Positions 7,243 to 17,400 of a stretch of 44,045 bases of DNA are shown in pieces (the stretch's first letter is position 1; each line of letters opens with the position of its first letter). The notes under the pieces were generated by a model, which worked only from the letters and a program-made list of their open reading frames with translations, was not told the origin of the DNA and made no database searches. The position numbers and the translations under genes were made by a program. Source of the DNA: Ruminococcaceae bacterium UBA2719 (GTDB taxonomy: Bacteria > Bacillota > Clostridia > Oscillospirales > Acutalibacteraceae); contig DEKP01000019.1 of NCBI GenBank assembly GCA_002353935.1, forward strand, positions 1 through 44,045, given 5' to 3'.

Positions 7243-8354
7243 CAGATTATTCAAAGTATTATATTTGGCTTACTCAGGCTCTGGGATATAATAATCATAA
7301 AATTAAAACTGTATATGATATGTATGACAATGTTGGAGATTTCTTTAACGGCGGAGTGGATGAGTGGCGTCTTTTGGGAATATTTAATAATAAAGAGATA
7401 GAATCTATGGAGTCTGTTAATATATCTGCTGCCGATGGTATTATTTTAAAATGCAATCAGCTTGGCATATCTGTAATTTCTATAGATGATCCCTTATATC
7501 CCGACAGGCTTCGTGATATATATGCGCCGCCTGCGGTTTTATATGTAAGCGGTAAGCTGCCTGATTTTAATAATTTGCTTACTATCGGGATGATAGGAAC
7601 TCGAAACGCTACTTCCTACGGCGTTATGGCGTCTCATATTATATCCGGAAGCCTTGCAAAACTTGGAGTGATTATCGTAAGCGGCGGAGCTATAGGTATA
7701 GATAAAGCTTCTCACATTGGGGCTATGGAAGGCGGCGGAATTACCGTTTGTGTTTTGGGATGCGGAATAAATTATCCGTATTTGATGCAAAATGCTCAAA
7801 TGAGAAAAAATATTTTATATAGCGGAGGAGCTCTTATAAGCGAATATCCTCCTGATTATCCTGCCGCTAAATATACTTTTCCGGCAAGAAACAGAATTAT
7901 ATCCGGACTGTCAAACGGAGTCGTAATTGTTGAAGCAGGAGAGAAAAGCGGTTCGCTTATTACTGCAAGCACAGCAACCGAACAGGGAAGAGATGTATTT
8001 GCTGTTATGGGGAATATTACCTCCAGGTATTCGGAAGGTACCAATAGACTTATCAAAGACGGAGCACTTCCCGTTATGTCTTATAAAGATATAATAGAAA
8101 ACTATCCGCAATATAATATAGATTGTAAAGAAAATTCTTCCTGTGTTATGAATGAACCAGTACATAAGGAAAACATAGGTGTTTCTGATAATGCAAAAGC
8201 AGTATATTATGAAATAACTTCAAAGCCTGTTCATATAGATGCGCTTGTATCTAAAACTAAACTACCGGTAAATATTGTTCTGCAAAGTATAACAGAGCTT
8301 GAGTTATCGGGTCTTGTAGAAGCATTAAGAGGAAGAATGTATAAACTTGTTTGA
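7239..8354 (+). CDS. dprA: DNA-processing protein DprA
   Basis: DprA (Smf) loads RecA on incoming single-stranded DNA during transformation and is also widespread in species not known to be competent. The Rossmann-like core shows MIGTRNATSYG (about residue 117) and VSGGAIGIDKASH (about 147), followed by AGEKSGSLITA and GRDVFAVMG. A winged-helix DML1-like tail occupies roughly the last 55 residues. The frame opens at a GTG at 7224, but the ATG at 7239 makes the usual ATGA overlap with the upstream stop, and I prefer it (371 residues). No other competence genes are in the window, so natural transformation is not implied. Confidence 0.92.
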   Translation: MTDYSKYYIWLTQALGYNNHKIKTVYDMYDNVGDFFNGGVDEWRLLGIFNNKEIESMESVNISAADGIILKCNQLGISVISIDDPLYPDRLRDIYAPPAVLYVSGKLPDFNNLLTIGMIGTRNATSYGVMASHIISGSLAKLGVIIVSGGAIGIDKASHIGAMEGGGITVCVLGCGINYPYLMQNAQMRKNILYSGGALISEYPPDYPAAKYTFPARNRIISGLSNGVVIVEAGEKSGSLITASTATEQGRDVFAVMGNITSRYSEGTNRLIKDGALPVMSYKDIIENYPQYNIDCKENSSCVMNEPVHKENIGVSDNAKAVYYEITSKPVHIDALVSKTKLPVNIVLQSITELELSGLVEALRGRMYKLV

Positions 8355-8395
8355 TTTGACTTATATTTATCTTATGTTTTATAAGGAGGACAAGT

Positions 8396-10465
8396 ATGTC
8401 TAATCTTGTAATAGTAGAGTCGCCTGCAAAGGCAAAAACAATAAAAAAATATTTGGGTGAAAACTATGAGGTTGTTGCCTCTATGGGTCATGTAAGAGAT
8501 TTGCCGTCAGCAAGACTGAGTGTAGATTTAAATAACAGTTTTACGCCTAAGTATGAAATAATAAAGGGTAAAGAAAAATTAGTGGAAGAGCTTCAAACCA
8601 AGGCAAAGAAAAGTGAAAAAGTGTTTTTAGCAACCGACCCTGATAGAGAGGGAGAGGCTATTTCTTGGCATTTGGCATATTTGCTTTCGCTTGATATAGA
8701 TGAAGTTGACAGGGTTGAGTTTAATGAAATAACCAAAACCGGAATAAAAAACGGAATGGCTTCTCCGCGCACTATTAATATTGATTTGGTCAACGCTCAA
8801 CAGGCGCGCCGTATTTTAGACAGAATAGTAGGATATAAACTCAGCCCGTTTGTGTCTCAAAAAATACACCGCGGCTTGTCAGCCGGCAGAGTACAGTCGG
8901 TAGCGGTACGTATTGTTGTTGATAGGGAAGTTGAGATCAGAGCTTTTAAACCCGAAGAATACTGGAGCATAGACGCAAAATTTATACCAAAGGGTTCAAG
9001 AAAAGCTTTTGCAGCTTCTTTGTACGGCGATGAAAACGGAAAACTGAAAATTGAAACAGAAGAAGAAGCAAATGAAATATTGAAAAAGCTTGAAAATGCA
9101 GAATTTATTATAACTAAAGTAAAAAACGGAACAAGAAAAAAATCTCCGGCTCCTCCTTTTATCACTTCAACCTTGCAGCAGGACGCTTCAAGAAAACTTG
9201 GGTTTGCTTCTAAGAAAACTATGAAAATAGCTCAGGAACTTTATGAAGGCGTTGATGTAGAAGGCATAGGCGCTATCGGTCTTATAACCTATATGAGAAC
9301 AGACTCACTGCGTATATCTATGGACGCTGTAAATGACGCTGCAACATATATAAAAACTACGTTTGGAGATAAATATTTGCCGTCAAAGCCCAGACTGTTT
9401 AAATCTAAATCTAATGCTCAGGACGGACATGAGGCTATAAGACCTACTACTATTTCTTTATCTCCTGAAAATATTAAATCGAGTCTTAGCAATGATCAGT
9501 ACAAACTTTATAAATTAATTTGGGAAAGATTTTTAGCCTGTCAGATGGCTGACTGTATTCAAAAAACTACACAGGCAGATATAACAGGCAACGGTTATAT
9601 TTTTAAAGCTTCAGGATATAAGGTCGATTTTGACGGTTTTACAAAGCTTTATGTTGAGGGCAAAGACGAGGCGGAAGAAAAAAGTACTCAGTTGCCGGTA
9701 CTTGAAAAGGATCTTCTTTGTAAAGCTAAAGAAATTTTACCAAATCAGCATTTTACTCAGCCGCCGGCAAGATATACAGAGGCGTCTCTTATAAAAGCAC
9801 TCGAAGAGTACGGAATAGGAAGACCGTCTACTTATGCCGCTACAATTTCTACAATTACATCAAGACAATATGTGAAACGTGAAGGAAAAACGCTGATACC
9901 TACAGAACTTGGAGAAGCACTCGCCAATTTGATGAAAGAGCGTTTTCCTAAAATTGTTAATGTTAAATTTACCGCTCAAATGGAACAGGAGCTTGATACT
10001 GTTGAAAGCGGAGAAATACAGTGGGTTGAGCTCTTAGATGATTTTTATACAGATTTTGAAAAAACCTTGAAAAAGGCTAAAGCAGATATGCAGGGAGTAA
10101 AAATCCATCTCAAAGAGGATGAAACCGATATTATATGTGAAAAATGCGGTAGAAAAATGGTAGTAAAAGTCGGTCGTTATGGAAAGTTTATCGCCTGTCC
10201 GGGCTATCCCGAATGTAAAAATGTCAAAAAATACATTCAAGAAGTGGGAGTTAAATGTCCCAAATGCAGCGGTGACGTTATCATAAAACATACTAAAAAA
10301 GGAAAAGAATTTTTCGGGTGCAGCAACTATCCCGACTGTGACTTTGTATCATGGTATGAGCCGACAGATGAGCGCTGTCCTAATTGCTCACAAGTTCTTT
10401 ATAAAAAGAAGGGCAAAAAGCAGACGTTGTTTTGCCAAAACCCTGATTGCGGTTATAAAAAGTGA
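8396..10465 (+). CDS. topA: DNA topoisomerase I (type IA)
   Basis: Relaxes negative supercoils by cutting one strand. The Toprim domain opens with VESPAKAKTIKKYLG (from residue 7) and carries the metal-binding DPDRE (81-85). AGRVQSVAVRIVVDRE follows, and the catalytic Tyr lies in LITYMRTDS (about Y299). The tail holds three four-Cys zinc modules: CEKCG/CPGYPEC, CPKC/CSNYPDC and CPNC/CQNPDC. At 689 residues it is full length. AAGGAGG at 8383-8389 precedes the ATG. The stop overlaps the trmFO start by one base, so dprA-topA-trmFO are likely cotranscribed, an order frequent in Firmicutes. Confidence 0.97.
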   Translation: MSNLVIVESPAKAKTIKKYLGENYEVVASMGHVRDLPSARLSVDLNNSFTPKYEIIKGKEKLVEELQTKAKKSEKVFLATDPDREGEAISWHLAYLLSLDIDEVDRVEFNEITKTGIKNGMASPRTINIDLVNAQQARRILDRIVGYKLSPFVSQKIHRGLSAGRVQSVAVRIVVDREVEIRAFKPEEYWSIDAKFIPKGSRKAFAASLYGDENGKLKIETEEEANEILKKLENAEFIITKVKNGTRKKSPAPPFITSTLQQDASRKLGFASKKTMKIAQELYEGVDVEGIGAIGLITYMRTDSLRISMDAVNDAATYIKTTFGDKYLPSKPRLFKSKSNAQDGHEAIRPTTISLSPENIKSSLSNDQYKLYKLIWERFLACQMADCIQKTTQADITGNGYIFKASGYKVDFDGFTKLYVEGKDEAEEKSTQLPVLEKDLLCKAKEILPNQHFTQPPARYTEASLIKALEEYGIGRPSTYAATISTITSRQYVKREGKTLIPTELGEALANLMKERFPKIVNVKFTAQMEQELDTVESGEIQWVELLDDFYTDFEKTLKKAKADMQGVKIHLKEDETDIICEKCGRKMVVKVGRYGKFIACPGYPECKNVKKYIQEVGVKCPKCSGDVIIKHTKKGKEFFGCSNYPDCDFVSWYEPTDERCPNCSQVLYKKKGKKQTLFCQNPDCGYKK

Positions 10466-11787
10466 TGCATTACGTTAATGTTATAGGAGCAGGACTGGCA
10501 GGATGCGAAGCTGCTTATCAGCTTTCTAAAAGAGGAATAAAAGTTGATTTGTATGACGCAAAGCCCCAAAAGAAGAGTCCTGCACATAGGTCAGACTTGC
10601 TTTGTGAAATAGTTTGTTCAAATTCTTTTAAAGCAAAAAGAATCAATTCTGCTGCGGGCCTTTTAAAAGAAGAAATGCGCATGCTTGATTCGCTTTTGAT
10701 AAAATGTGCCAAAGAATGCGAAGTCCCTGCCGGAGGAGCGCTTGCGGTAGATCGTGAAAAATTTTCCAAAATGGTTACAGATGTTATATTATCGGACGAA
10801 AATATAAATTTTATTTCAAAGGAAATAGAAGATATTGATTTTGACAGGATTACAGTTGTTGCAACAGGGCCATTGACCTTTGAAAAATTATCAAAATTTA
10901 TCTCTGATAAATATGCTTCTCAAAATCTGTACTTTTTTGATGCGGCTGCGCCTATCGTTGACGCTCAAAGTATTGATATGAATAACGCGTTTTTTGAGTC
11001 AAGATATCAAAAGGGAAATGAAACTGACTATTTAAACTGTCCTCTGAGTAGAGAAGAATATGAGCTTTTTTATAACGAATTGGTAAATGCCGAGAGAGCG
11101 CCTATACATAGCTTTGACGCTATAAATCCAAAAGTATATGAAGGCTGTATGCCTATAGAAGTGATGGCGAGCCGAGGAATTGATACAATACGTTTTGGTC
11201 CTATGAAGCCCGTGGGACTTATAGATCCAAAAACCGGCAAAAGGCCGTGGGCTGTTTTGCAGCTTAGAAAAGAAAACGCTCAGGGCTCTATGTATAACCT
11301 GGTTGGTTTTCAGACTAATTTAAAGTTTTCGGAACAAAAACGAGTCTTTTCTCTTATTCCTGCGCTGAAAAATGCAGAATTTATGCGATATGGAGTAATG
11401 CATAGGAATACATTTATAAATTCACCTAAGTTATTAAACGCTGATTTTTCTGTTAAGGAAAATAAAAACTTGTTTTTTGCAGGACAAATAACCGGCGTTG
11501 AAGGATATATGGAATCCGCATCATCGGGGCTTGTTTGCGGAATTAACGCAGCAATGAGAGCTTGTGATAAAGAGACCTTGGTTTTGCCCGAAAAAACTAT
11601 GATAGGTTCTTTGTCACGCTATATAAGCAACCCTTCGGTTGTTGATTTTCAGCCTATGGGAGCGAATTTTGGAGTATTACCTGAGCTTGATAATCGTCCG
11701 AGAGATAAAGCTCAGCGCGGCCAGGCATATGCCGACAGATCCTTAGAATCACTTGAAAAGTTCATAAAAGAAAACGATATAAAATGA
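10465..11787 (+). CDS. trmFO: Methylenetetrahydrofolate--tRNA-(uracil-5-)-methyltransferase TrmFO
   Basis: A folate- and FAD-dependent enzyme that makes m5U54 in the tRNA T-loop, the Gram-positive alternative to TrmA. The N-terminal FAD motif VIGAGLAGCEAAY (from about residue 6) is present. So are family blocks such as LCEIVCSNSFK, VPAGGALAVDR, ASRGIDTIRFGPMKPVGL and ITGVEGYMESASSG. The frame could begin at a GTG at 10462, but the ATG at 10465 (TGATG junction with topA) gives the expected N terminus and 440 residues. Homology to the NAD-binding part of GidA/MnmG is expected. The size excludes MnmG itself. Confidence 0.96.
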   Translation: MHYVNVIGAGLAGCEAAYQLSKRGIKVDLYDAKPQKKSPAHRSDLLCEIVCSNSFKAKRINSAAGLLKEEMRMLDSLLIKCAKECEVPAGGALAVDREKFSKMVTDVILSDENINFISKEIEDIDFDRITVVATGPLTFEKLSKFISDKYASQNLYFFDAAAPIVDAQSIDMNNAFFESRYQKGNETDYLNCPLSREEYELFYNELVNAERAPIHSFDAINPKVYEGCMPIEVMASRGIDTIRFGPMKPVGLIDPKTGKRPWAVLQLRKENAQGSMYNLVGFQTNLKFSEQKRVFSLIPALKNAEFMRYGVMHRNTFINSPKLLNADFSVKENKNLFFAGQITGVEGYMESASSGLVCGINAAMRACDKETLVLPEKTMIGSLSRYISNPSVVDFQPMGANFGVLPELDNRPRDKAQRGQAYADRSLESLEKFIKENDIK

Positions 11788-11802
11788 TATGTGAGGGGTA
11801 TT

Positions 11803-12816
11803 ATGAAAATAATAGTAGATGCGTTTGGCGGAGATAACGCGCCGCTTGAAATAATTAAAGGCGCTGTTATGGCAAAAAACGAATATAATGTTGATATTGT
11901 GCTTGTAGGTAACGAAGAGGTTATAAGACAGGTGGCTGTTGACAATGATATTGATATATATGGAATAGAAATTGCACATGCCGACTCGGTAATTTCTCAG
12001 GAAGAGCCGGGTTCTGAAATAATGAAATCGAAGTCAGATTCTTCAATGGCAGTTGGACTAAAAATGCTTGCTAATAAAGAGGGAGACGCCTTTGTGTCAG
12101 CCGGAAACAGCGGAGCTCTGTGCGTTGGAGCAACCTTGATTGTAAAACGTATAAAAGGAATAAAACGTCCGGGTTTTGCTGCGATTTTGCCTAATCTTAA
12201 TGGGCGTTTTATGCTTGTAGACTGTGGAGCAAATGTTGAGTGTAAGCCTAATATGCTCAAACAATTTGCAATAATGGGTTCTATATATATGCAGAAGGTA
12301 ATGGGAATTGAAAACCCCAGAATAGGGCTTGCAAATGTTGGTACGGAAGAGCACAAGGGAACACCGCTTCAGCATGAAACATATAAGTTGCTTTCAAATA
12401 GCAATTTGAATTTTGTAGGTAATGTAGAAGGAAGAGATATTCCGCTTGACGGTTGCGATGTTTTGGTTGCAGACGGCTTTACAGGTAACTTGATTCTTAA
12501 AACATATGAAGGAGTCGCATTAGCTATATTAAAGAAAATAAAAGGAATTTTCACTAAAAATATAAAGAACAAGATCTCTGCTGCTTTGATTATGAAGGAT
12601 GTAAAAGAATTTAAAAAAGCTTTTGATTATAGCGAGGGCGGTGGTGCGCCTATCATGGGATGCTCAATGCCTGTTTTCAAAGCTCACGGAAATTCAGACG
12701 CAAAAACCTTTAAAATGGCTATAAAAATGGCAAAAATTTATTCTGAAAACGACGTTATAGGTACCATATCACAGGAATTATTAAAAAATAGAGAAAGCGA
12801 TAAAGAGGATGAATAA
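11803..12816 (+). CDS. plsX: Phosphate acyltransferase PlsX
   Basis: Converts acyl-ACP to acyl-phosphate for the PlsX/PlsY route of phospholipid synthesis, working at the membrane surface. Typical segments are IVDAFGGDNAP at the N terminus, SAGNSGALCVGA, LVDCGANVECKP, VGTEEHKG and VADGFTGNLILK. The frame extends to a GTG at 11791, but the GAGGGG stretch there is the SD for the ATG at 11803, giving 337 residues. It runs directly into rnc. The fabD/fabG/acpP genes that often sit between the two in other Firmicutes are absent here. Confidence 0.96.
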   Translation: MKIIVDAFGGDNAPLEIIKGAVMAKNEYNVDIVLVGNEEVIRQVAVDNDIDIYGIEIAHADSVISQEEPGSEIMKSKSDSSMAVGLKMLANKEGDAFVSAGNSGALCVGATLIVKRIKGIKRPGFAAILPNLNGRFMLVDCGANVECKPNMLKQFAIMGSIYMQKVMGIENPRIGLANVGTEEHKGTPLQHETYKLLSNSNLNFVGNVEGRDIPLDGCDVLVADGFTGNLILKTYEGVALAILKKIKGIFTKNIKNKISAALIMKDVKEFKKAFDYSEGGGAPIMGCSMPVFKAHGNSDAKTFKMAIKMAKIYSENDVIGTISQELLKNRESDKEDE

Positions 12817-12817
12817 T

Positions 12818-13492
12818 ATGGATGACCTTCAAAAGATAATAGGCTATCAATTTAAAAATCTATCATTACTCAACGAAGCTCTGACACATTCATCGTATGC
12901 GAATGAGCAACATAAAAAACAAAAATGTAATGAACGACTTGAATTTTTGGGCGACGCGGTGTTAAGTGTGGTTGTTTCAAATTATATTTTTAAAAACTGT
13001 CCTCAAATGCCTGAGGGAGAGCTGACAAAGCTTAGAGCGTATTTGGTGTGTGAAAAAACTCTTTTTGAGTTTGCAAAACAGATAGATTTAGGCTCATATA
13101 TAAAACTCAGCCACGGCGAAAAACGCGGCGGAGGCGATAAGCGCGCGTCTATATTATCAGATGCTTTTGAGGCATTGATAGCGGCTATATATTTAGATGG
13201 TGGAATAGAGCCTGTTTCAAAGCATATACTTCGTTTTGTAATTCCCGAGATAGAGAATCATAATAATAAAAAGTATAAAGATTATAAAACTACACTTCAG
13301 GAAATTATTCAGAAAAATCCTGGAGAAAAGTTAGAATATATACTTGTTGGAGAAAGCGGTCCGGATCATAACAAGCACTTTAAATTTGAAGTGCGCCTTA
13401 ATAATAATGTTATAGGCAAGGGCGGCGGCAGAAATAAAAAAGAAGCCGAACAGCAGGCTGCACGAGAAGCGTTGGAGTTGATGGGCTATTAA
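12818..13492 (+). CDS. rnc: Ribonuclease III
   Basis: A double-strand-specific endoribonuclease for rRNA precursor and mRNA processing. The signature NERLEFLGDAVLS (about 38-50) carries the catalytic acidic residues, with a second acidic patch in SDAFEALIAAIYLD. A C-terminal dsRNA-binding domain ends in GKGGGRNKKEAEQQAAREAL. Two in-frame ATGs exist, at 12809 and 12818. AGAGG at 12804-12808 is 9 nt from the second and overlaps the first, so I use 12818 (224 residues). The stop TAA is embedded in the apparent ATT start of the next gene. Confidence 0.96.
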   Translation: MDDLQKIIGYQFKNLSLLNEALTHSSYANEQHKKQKCNERLEFLGDAVLSVVVSNYIFKNCPQMPEGELTKLRAYLVCEKTLFEFAKQIDLGSYIKLSHGEKRGGGDKRASILSDAFEALIAAIYLDGGIEPVSKHILRFVIPEIENHNNKKYKDYKTTLQEIIQKNPGEKLEYILVGESGPDHNKHFKFEVRLNNNVIGKGGGRNKKEAEQQAAREALELMGY

Positions 13493-14474
13493 ACACAGTA
13501 ACGTTGCTATTTTTGTGCCTCATAACGGTTGTCCTCATCAATGCAGCTTTTGCAATCAGAGGGGCATTACCGGAAAATCTTATCAGCCAAAAAGCGAGGA
13601 TGTAGTAAGCGCCATTGAACTTGCGCAGGACAAACTAAAAGAAAATACAAAAAATGCTCAAATAGCTTTTTTTGGGGGTAGTTTTACTGCTATAGATAGA
13701 GAATATATGCTGAGCCTGTTAGAAGCAACAAGCCCGTATATCGAAAATTTTAAAGGAATTAGAATATCAACCCGTCCTGATTATATAGATGATGAAATTT
13801 TAGAGCTGTTGAAAAAATATAAGGTAACTTCTATAGAGCTTGGCGCACAGTCTATGAATGATGAAGTTTTAAAGGTAAACGAACGAGGACATACCGTTCA
13901 AGATGTTATAAATTCATCACAGCTAATTAAAAGCTACGGCTTTGAACTTGGGCTTCAGATGATGACGGGGCTTTATAAATCAAACGATGATATAGATATA
14001 TGCACTGCCGAAAAATTTATTGAGATAAAACCCGATACGGTGCGGATTTATCCCACTGTGGTGATGAAAAAAACAAAGCTTGAAATGCTTTATAAAACCG
14101 GAGTATATGTTCCGCCTACGCTTGAAAATGCGGTAAATCTGTGTTCAAAATTACTTTTAAAATTTGATGAAAATAATATAAAAGTAATAAGACTCGGGCT
14201 TCATTATTCCGATTCCTTAAAGACCGATATGATAGCCGGGGCATATCATCCGTCGTTTAAAGAACTGTGTGAGAGCAAAATCTTATTTGACAAAGTTTAT
14301 ATGTCTTTGTCAAGTCAACCAAAAGGAAAATATAAAGTAAAAGTTTCACCTAAATGCATATCAAAACTGATAGGAAATAATAAAAGCAATATAAAAAAAC
14401 TTAAAAAACTTGGGTATGAATTGAATATCATTTCAGATAATTCTGTATATTATATGGATATTGAATTTATATGA
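13488..14474 (+). CDS. Elp3-like radical SAM protein
   Basis: A radical SAM enzyme with the cluster motif GCPHQCSFCNQ near the N terminus, the glycine-rich AFFGGSFTA, ISTRPDYID and the EIKPDTVRIYP block of the Elp3/HemN-like superfamily. Members of this subgroup sit between rnc and smc in many Clostridia and are named only as radical SAM proteins. The only standard start, GTG at 13515, would delete the first beta strand and has no SD. Reading back in frame gives MKHSNVAIFVPHNGC from an ATT at 13488, 10 nt after GGAG (13474-13477). The frame is closed by a stop at 13479. I therefore propose the ATT start overlapping the rnc stop. The function is unknown. Confidence 0.85.
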   Translation: MKHSNVAIFVPHNGCPHQCSFCNQRGITGKSYQPKSEDVVSAIELAQDKLKENTKNAQIAFFGGSFTAIDREYMLSLLEATSPYIENFKGIRISTRPDYIDDEILELLKKYKVTSIELGAQSMNDEVLKVNERGHTVQDVINSSQLIKSYGFELGLQMMTGLYKSNDDIDICTAEKFIEIKPDTVRIYPTVVMKKTKLEMLYKTGVYVPPTLENAVNLCSKLLLKFDENNIKVIRLGLHYSDSLKTDMIAGAYHPSFKELCESKILFDKVYMSLSSQPKGKYKVKVSPKCISKLIGNNKSNIKKLKKLGYELNIISDNSVYYMDIEFI

Positions 14475-14499
14475 ATATAAAATATGAATGGGGTAAATT

Positions 14500-17400
14500 A
14501 TGCTTTTAAAATCTCTTGAACTTCAAGGTTTTAAAACCTTTCCCGATAAAACTAAATTAACATTTGATAAGGGTATTACTTCTGTAGTAGGACCAAACGG
14601 ATCCGGAAAAAGCAATGTTAGCGACGCTATACGCTGGGTACTTGGAGAACAGTCGCCAAAGACGCTGCGCTGTTCAAAAATGGAAGATGTGGTTTTTAAC
14701 GGCACTGACAGCAGAAAACGTCAGGGCTATGCTGAAGTTACGCTAACGATAGATAACAGCGACAGATTTTTGCCGTATAACGGAGACGACGTCAGTGTTA
14801 CAAGAAGATATTACCGCAGTGGAGAGTCGGAGTATCTGATAAACAAAGCGTCAGTTAGGCTTAAAGATATTCACGAACTGTTTATGGACACCGGGCTCGG
14901 AAGAGACGGCTATTCTATAATAGGACAGGGTAAAATAGATTCTATTGTTTCATCAAAAAGCGAAGACAGGCGGGAAATATTTGAAGAAGCAGCGGGTATT
15001 TCCAGGTACCGCTACAGAAAAAGTGAAGCAGAGCGTAAGCTTTTACATACTCAGGATAACTTAGTAAGGCTCAAAGATATTGTAACGGAGCTTGAATTAA
15101 GGGTAGGTCCACTGAAAATTCAGAGCGAAAAGGCTCAAAAGTTTTTAGAATATTCCTCTCAAAAACGCAGCTTGGAAATTGCCTTGTGGCTTGATATGCT
15201 TGAAAAATCTTCTGCTGTTTTGAAAGACCATGAAGATAAAATCGCTGTTGCTAAAATGCAGTATGAAGAAGCGGAAAAAGCTTTGAATGAAATCTCTTCA
15301 AGAACAGAAGAGATTTATATGGAAAACATAAAATTATCATCAGAAATTGACGATGTTCGCAAATGTATTGATGAATACGAAAGTGATATAAGCGAAAAAC
15401 GTTCGCTTGTCTCTGTAGCTCAAAACGATATTTTACATAATAACGAAAATATAAACAGATTGAATTTAGATGTAGAGAAGTCAAAGACTTCTTCAGATAA
15501 TTTAAAAGCGAATATTTCTAATAAAGAAAATAAAATCACAGAATTGAATGATGAAATAACAACTTTTCAGAAATCTTACAACGATATAGCGGACAAGCTG
15601 AATAATATTAATACAGACGCTTCGCGTAACAACGATGAGCTTCAAAAGTTGACCACAAAAGTTTCTTTGTTATCTCAGCAATCGGCTGATATGAGAGTAA
15701 CCGATATAACGAGCGGTTCAACGATTGAAGATTTAGAAAATAGAATTTCAGTCTTAGACGAAACTCAAAAAGCAAAAGCCGCTCAGCTTTCCGATTTAGC
15801 TGATATGAAAAATGATTATCAAAATAAGTTAGAAGAGGTACAAAAAAAGGCTCAGATGCTCAACAACAGCATTGAGGGTGTTGAGATGAAGTTGAAATCA
15901 CGCATACAAAAGCGCGATGAATTAAAACAAGAAGCCGATAACCTTAGATTAGACGCTGAGGAAAAATCCCGTCGAGCTAAAATTTTAACCGACTTGGCGC
16001 AAAACTACGAAGGTTTTTATAACAGCGTAAAAGCTGTGATGAAAGAAGCTAAAAAAGGCGGACTGGGAGGCATTTGCGGACCGGTATCTCAGCTTATCAA
16101 AGTACCTGACCAATACAATATAGCTATTGAAGTTGCTTTATCCTCTAAAATGCAAAATATAGTTGTAGAAACAGATTCAGATGCAAAACGGGCTATCTCA
16201 TTTTTAAAAAGCCAGAATGCAGGACGGGCAACCTTTTTACCGATAACTACTATAAAGAAACGAACCTTGGAGGAAAAAGGGCTTGATGATTGCTACGGCT
16301 TTATAGGCGTTGCAGATAAGCTTTGCTCTTGTGAAGAAAAATATAACGCGATTTTATCGTCGCTTTTAGGCAGAATAGTTGTTGCGGATGATATCAATAG
16401 CGCGTCTGCTATAGCAAAAAAATATTCATATCGTTTTACTATAGTTACATTAGACGGCCAGGTTATAAATCCGGGTGGCTCATTTACCGGAGGGTCGCTC
16501 GCAAAAAAATCCGGTTTGCTTTCCAGACAAACAGAGATAGATAAATTTACAAAGCTTGCAGCACAACTTTCACAAAGAGCACAGGCTGCTTTTGATGAAT
16601 TTAAAAAGATAGAAAAAACTTGTTCAGAATGTGACGCCGTTCTTTTGGCGAGCCGAGCTGATTTATCTGCTTGCGCTCAGGAAAATGTAAAACTCAACGC
16701 AGAGTATAACGCTTGTTTAAATGAATATAAGAACTTGAATTCTTCTTTAAAAGAAATTGAGACGGAAATTTTAAATTCCCGGTCAAAAATTGAAGAATCT
16801 AAAGTCGAGCAGAAAAAAGCTAAAAAAGTTTTAGAACAGTATTCTGCAGAAATTTACGATGCTCAGGAAAAGATAAAACTTTTGACCGGAAACAAAGACG
16901 AAATGTCTAAAAAGCGAGAAGAATTTGCAGAAAAGCTGCAGGAAATCAGACTTCAAATAGTAACCAAGCAAAAGGATATTGATACACTGCAGTCTGAAAT
17001 CAATTTGGCAAAAGAATCCGGCAACGATCAAAAAAATCATATTGAAGAATTAAACAGAGAAATAGAAAATATCAAAAAGAATAATTCTGATATAGAAAAT
17101 AAAATCGTTGAATATAATGAATTGATTTCAGATTTATCGCAAAAAATCGCTCAAGCCAATAAAAAAATTGAAGAAATAAATCACACTAAAAATGAACTTG
17201 AAAAACAGACGGTTGAATTAAGGCAAAAGGAACGAGAAAAGAACAGCGAAAGAGAACTGACATCTAATGAATATTCCCGTTTGGAAGAGCGAAAATTAAA
17301 TTTGCAAAAGCAGTTTGATGATATCAATTCAAAGCTTTGGGAGGAATATGAGCTGACAAGAAATGAGGCTCAATCTCAGGCGGCAGAAATTGAGAATATT

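Noticed and set aside
8356..8385. TTGACT...TATAAG as a promoter for topA
   Set aside because: The -10 would overlap the topA SD and start transcription at about the start codon, so it is unlikely to be used.
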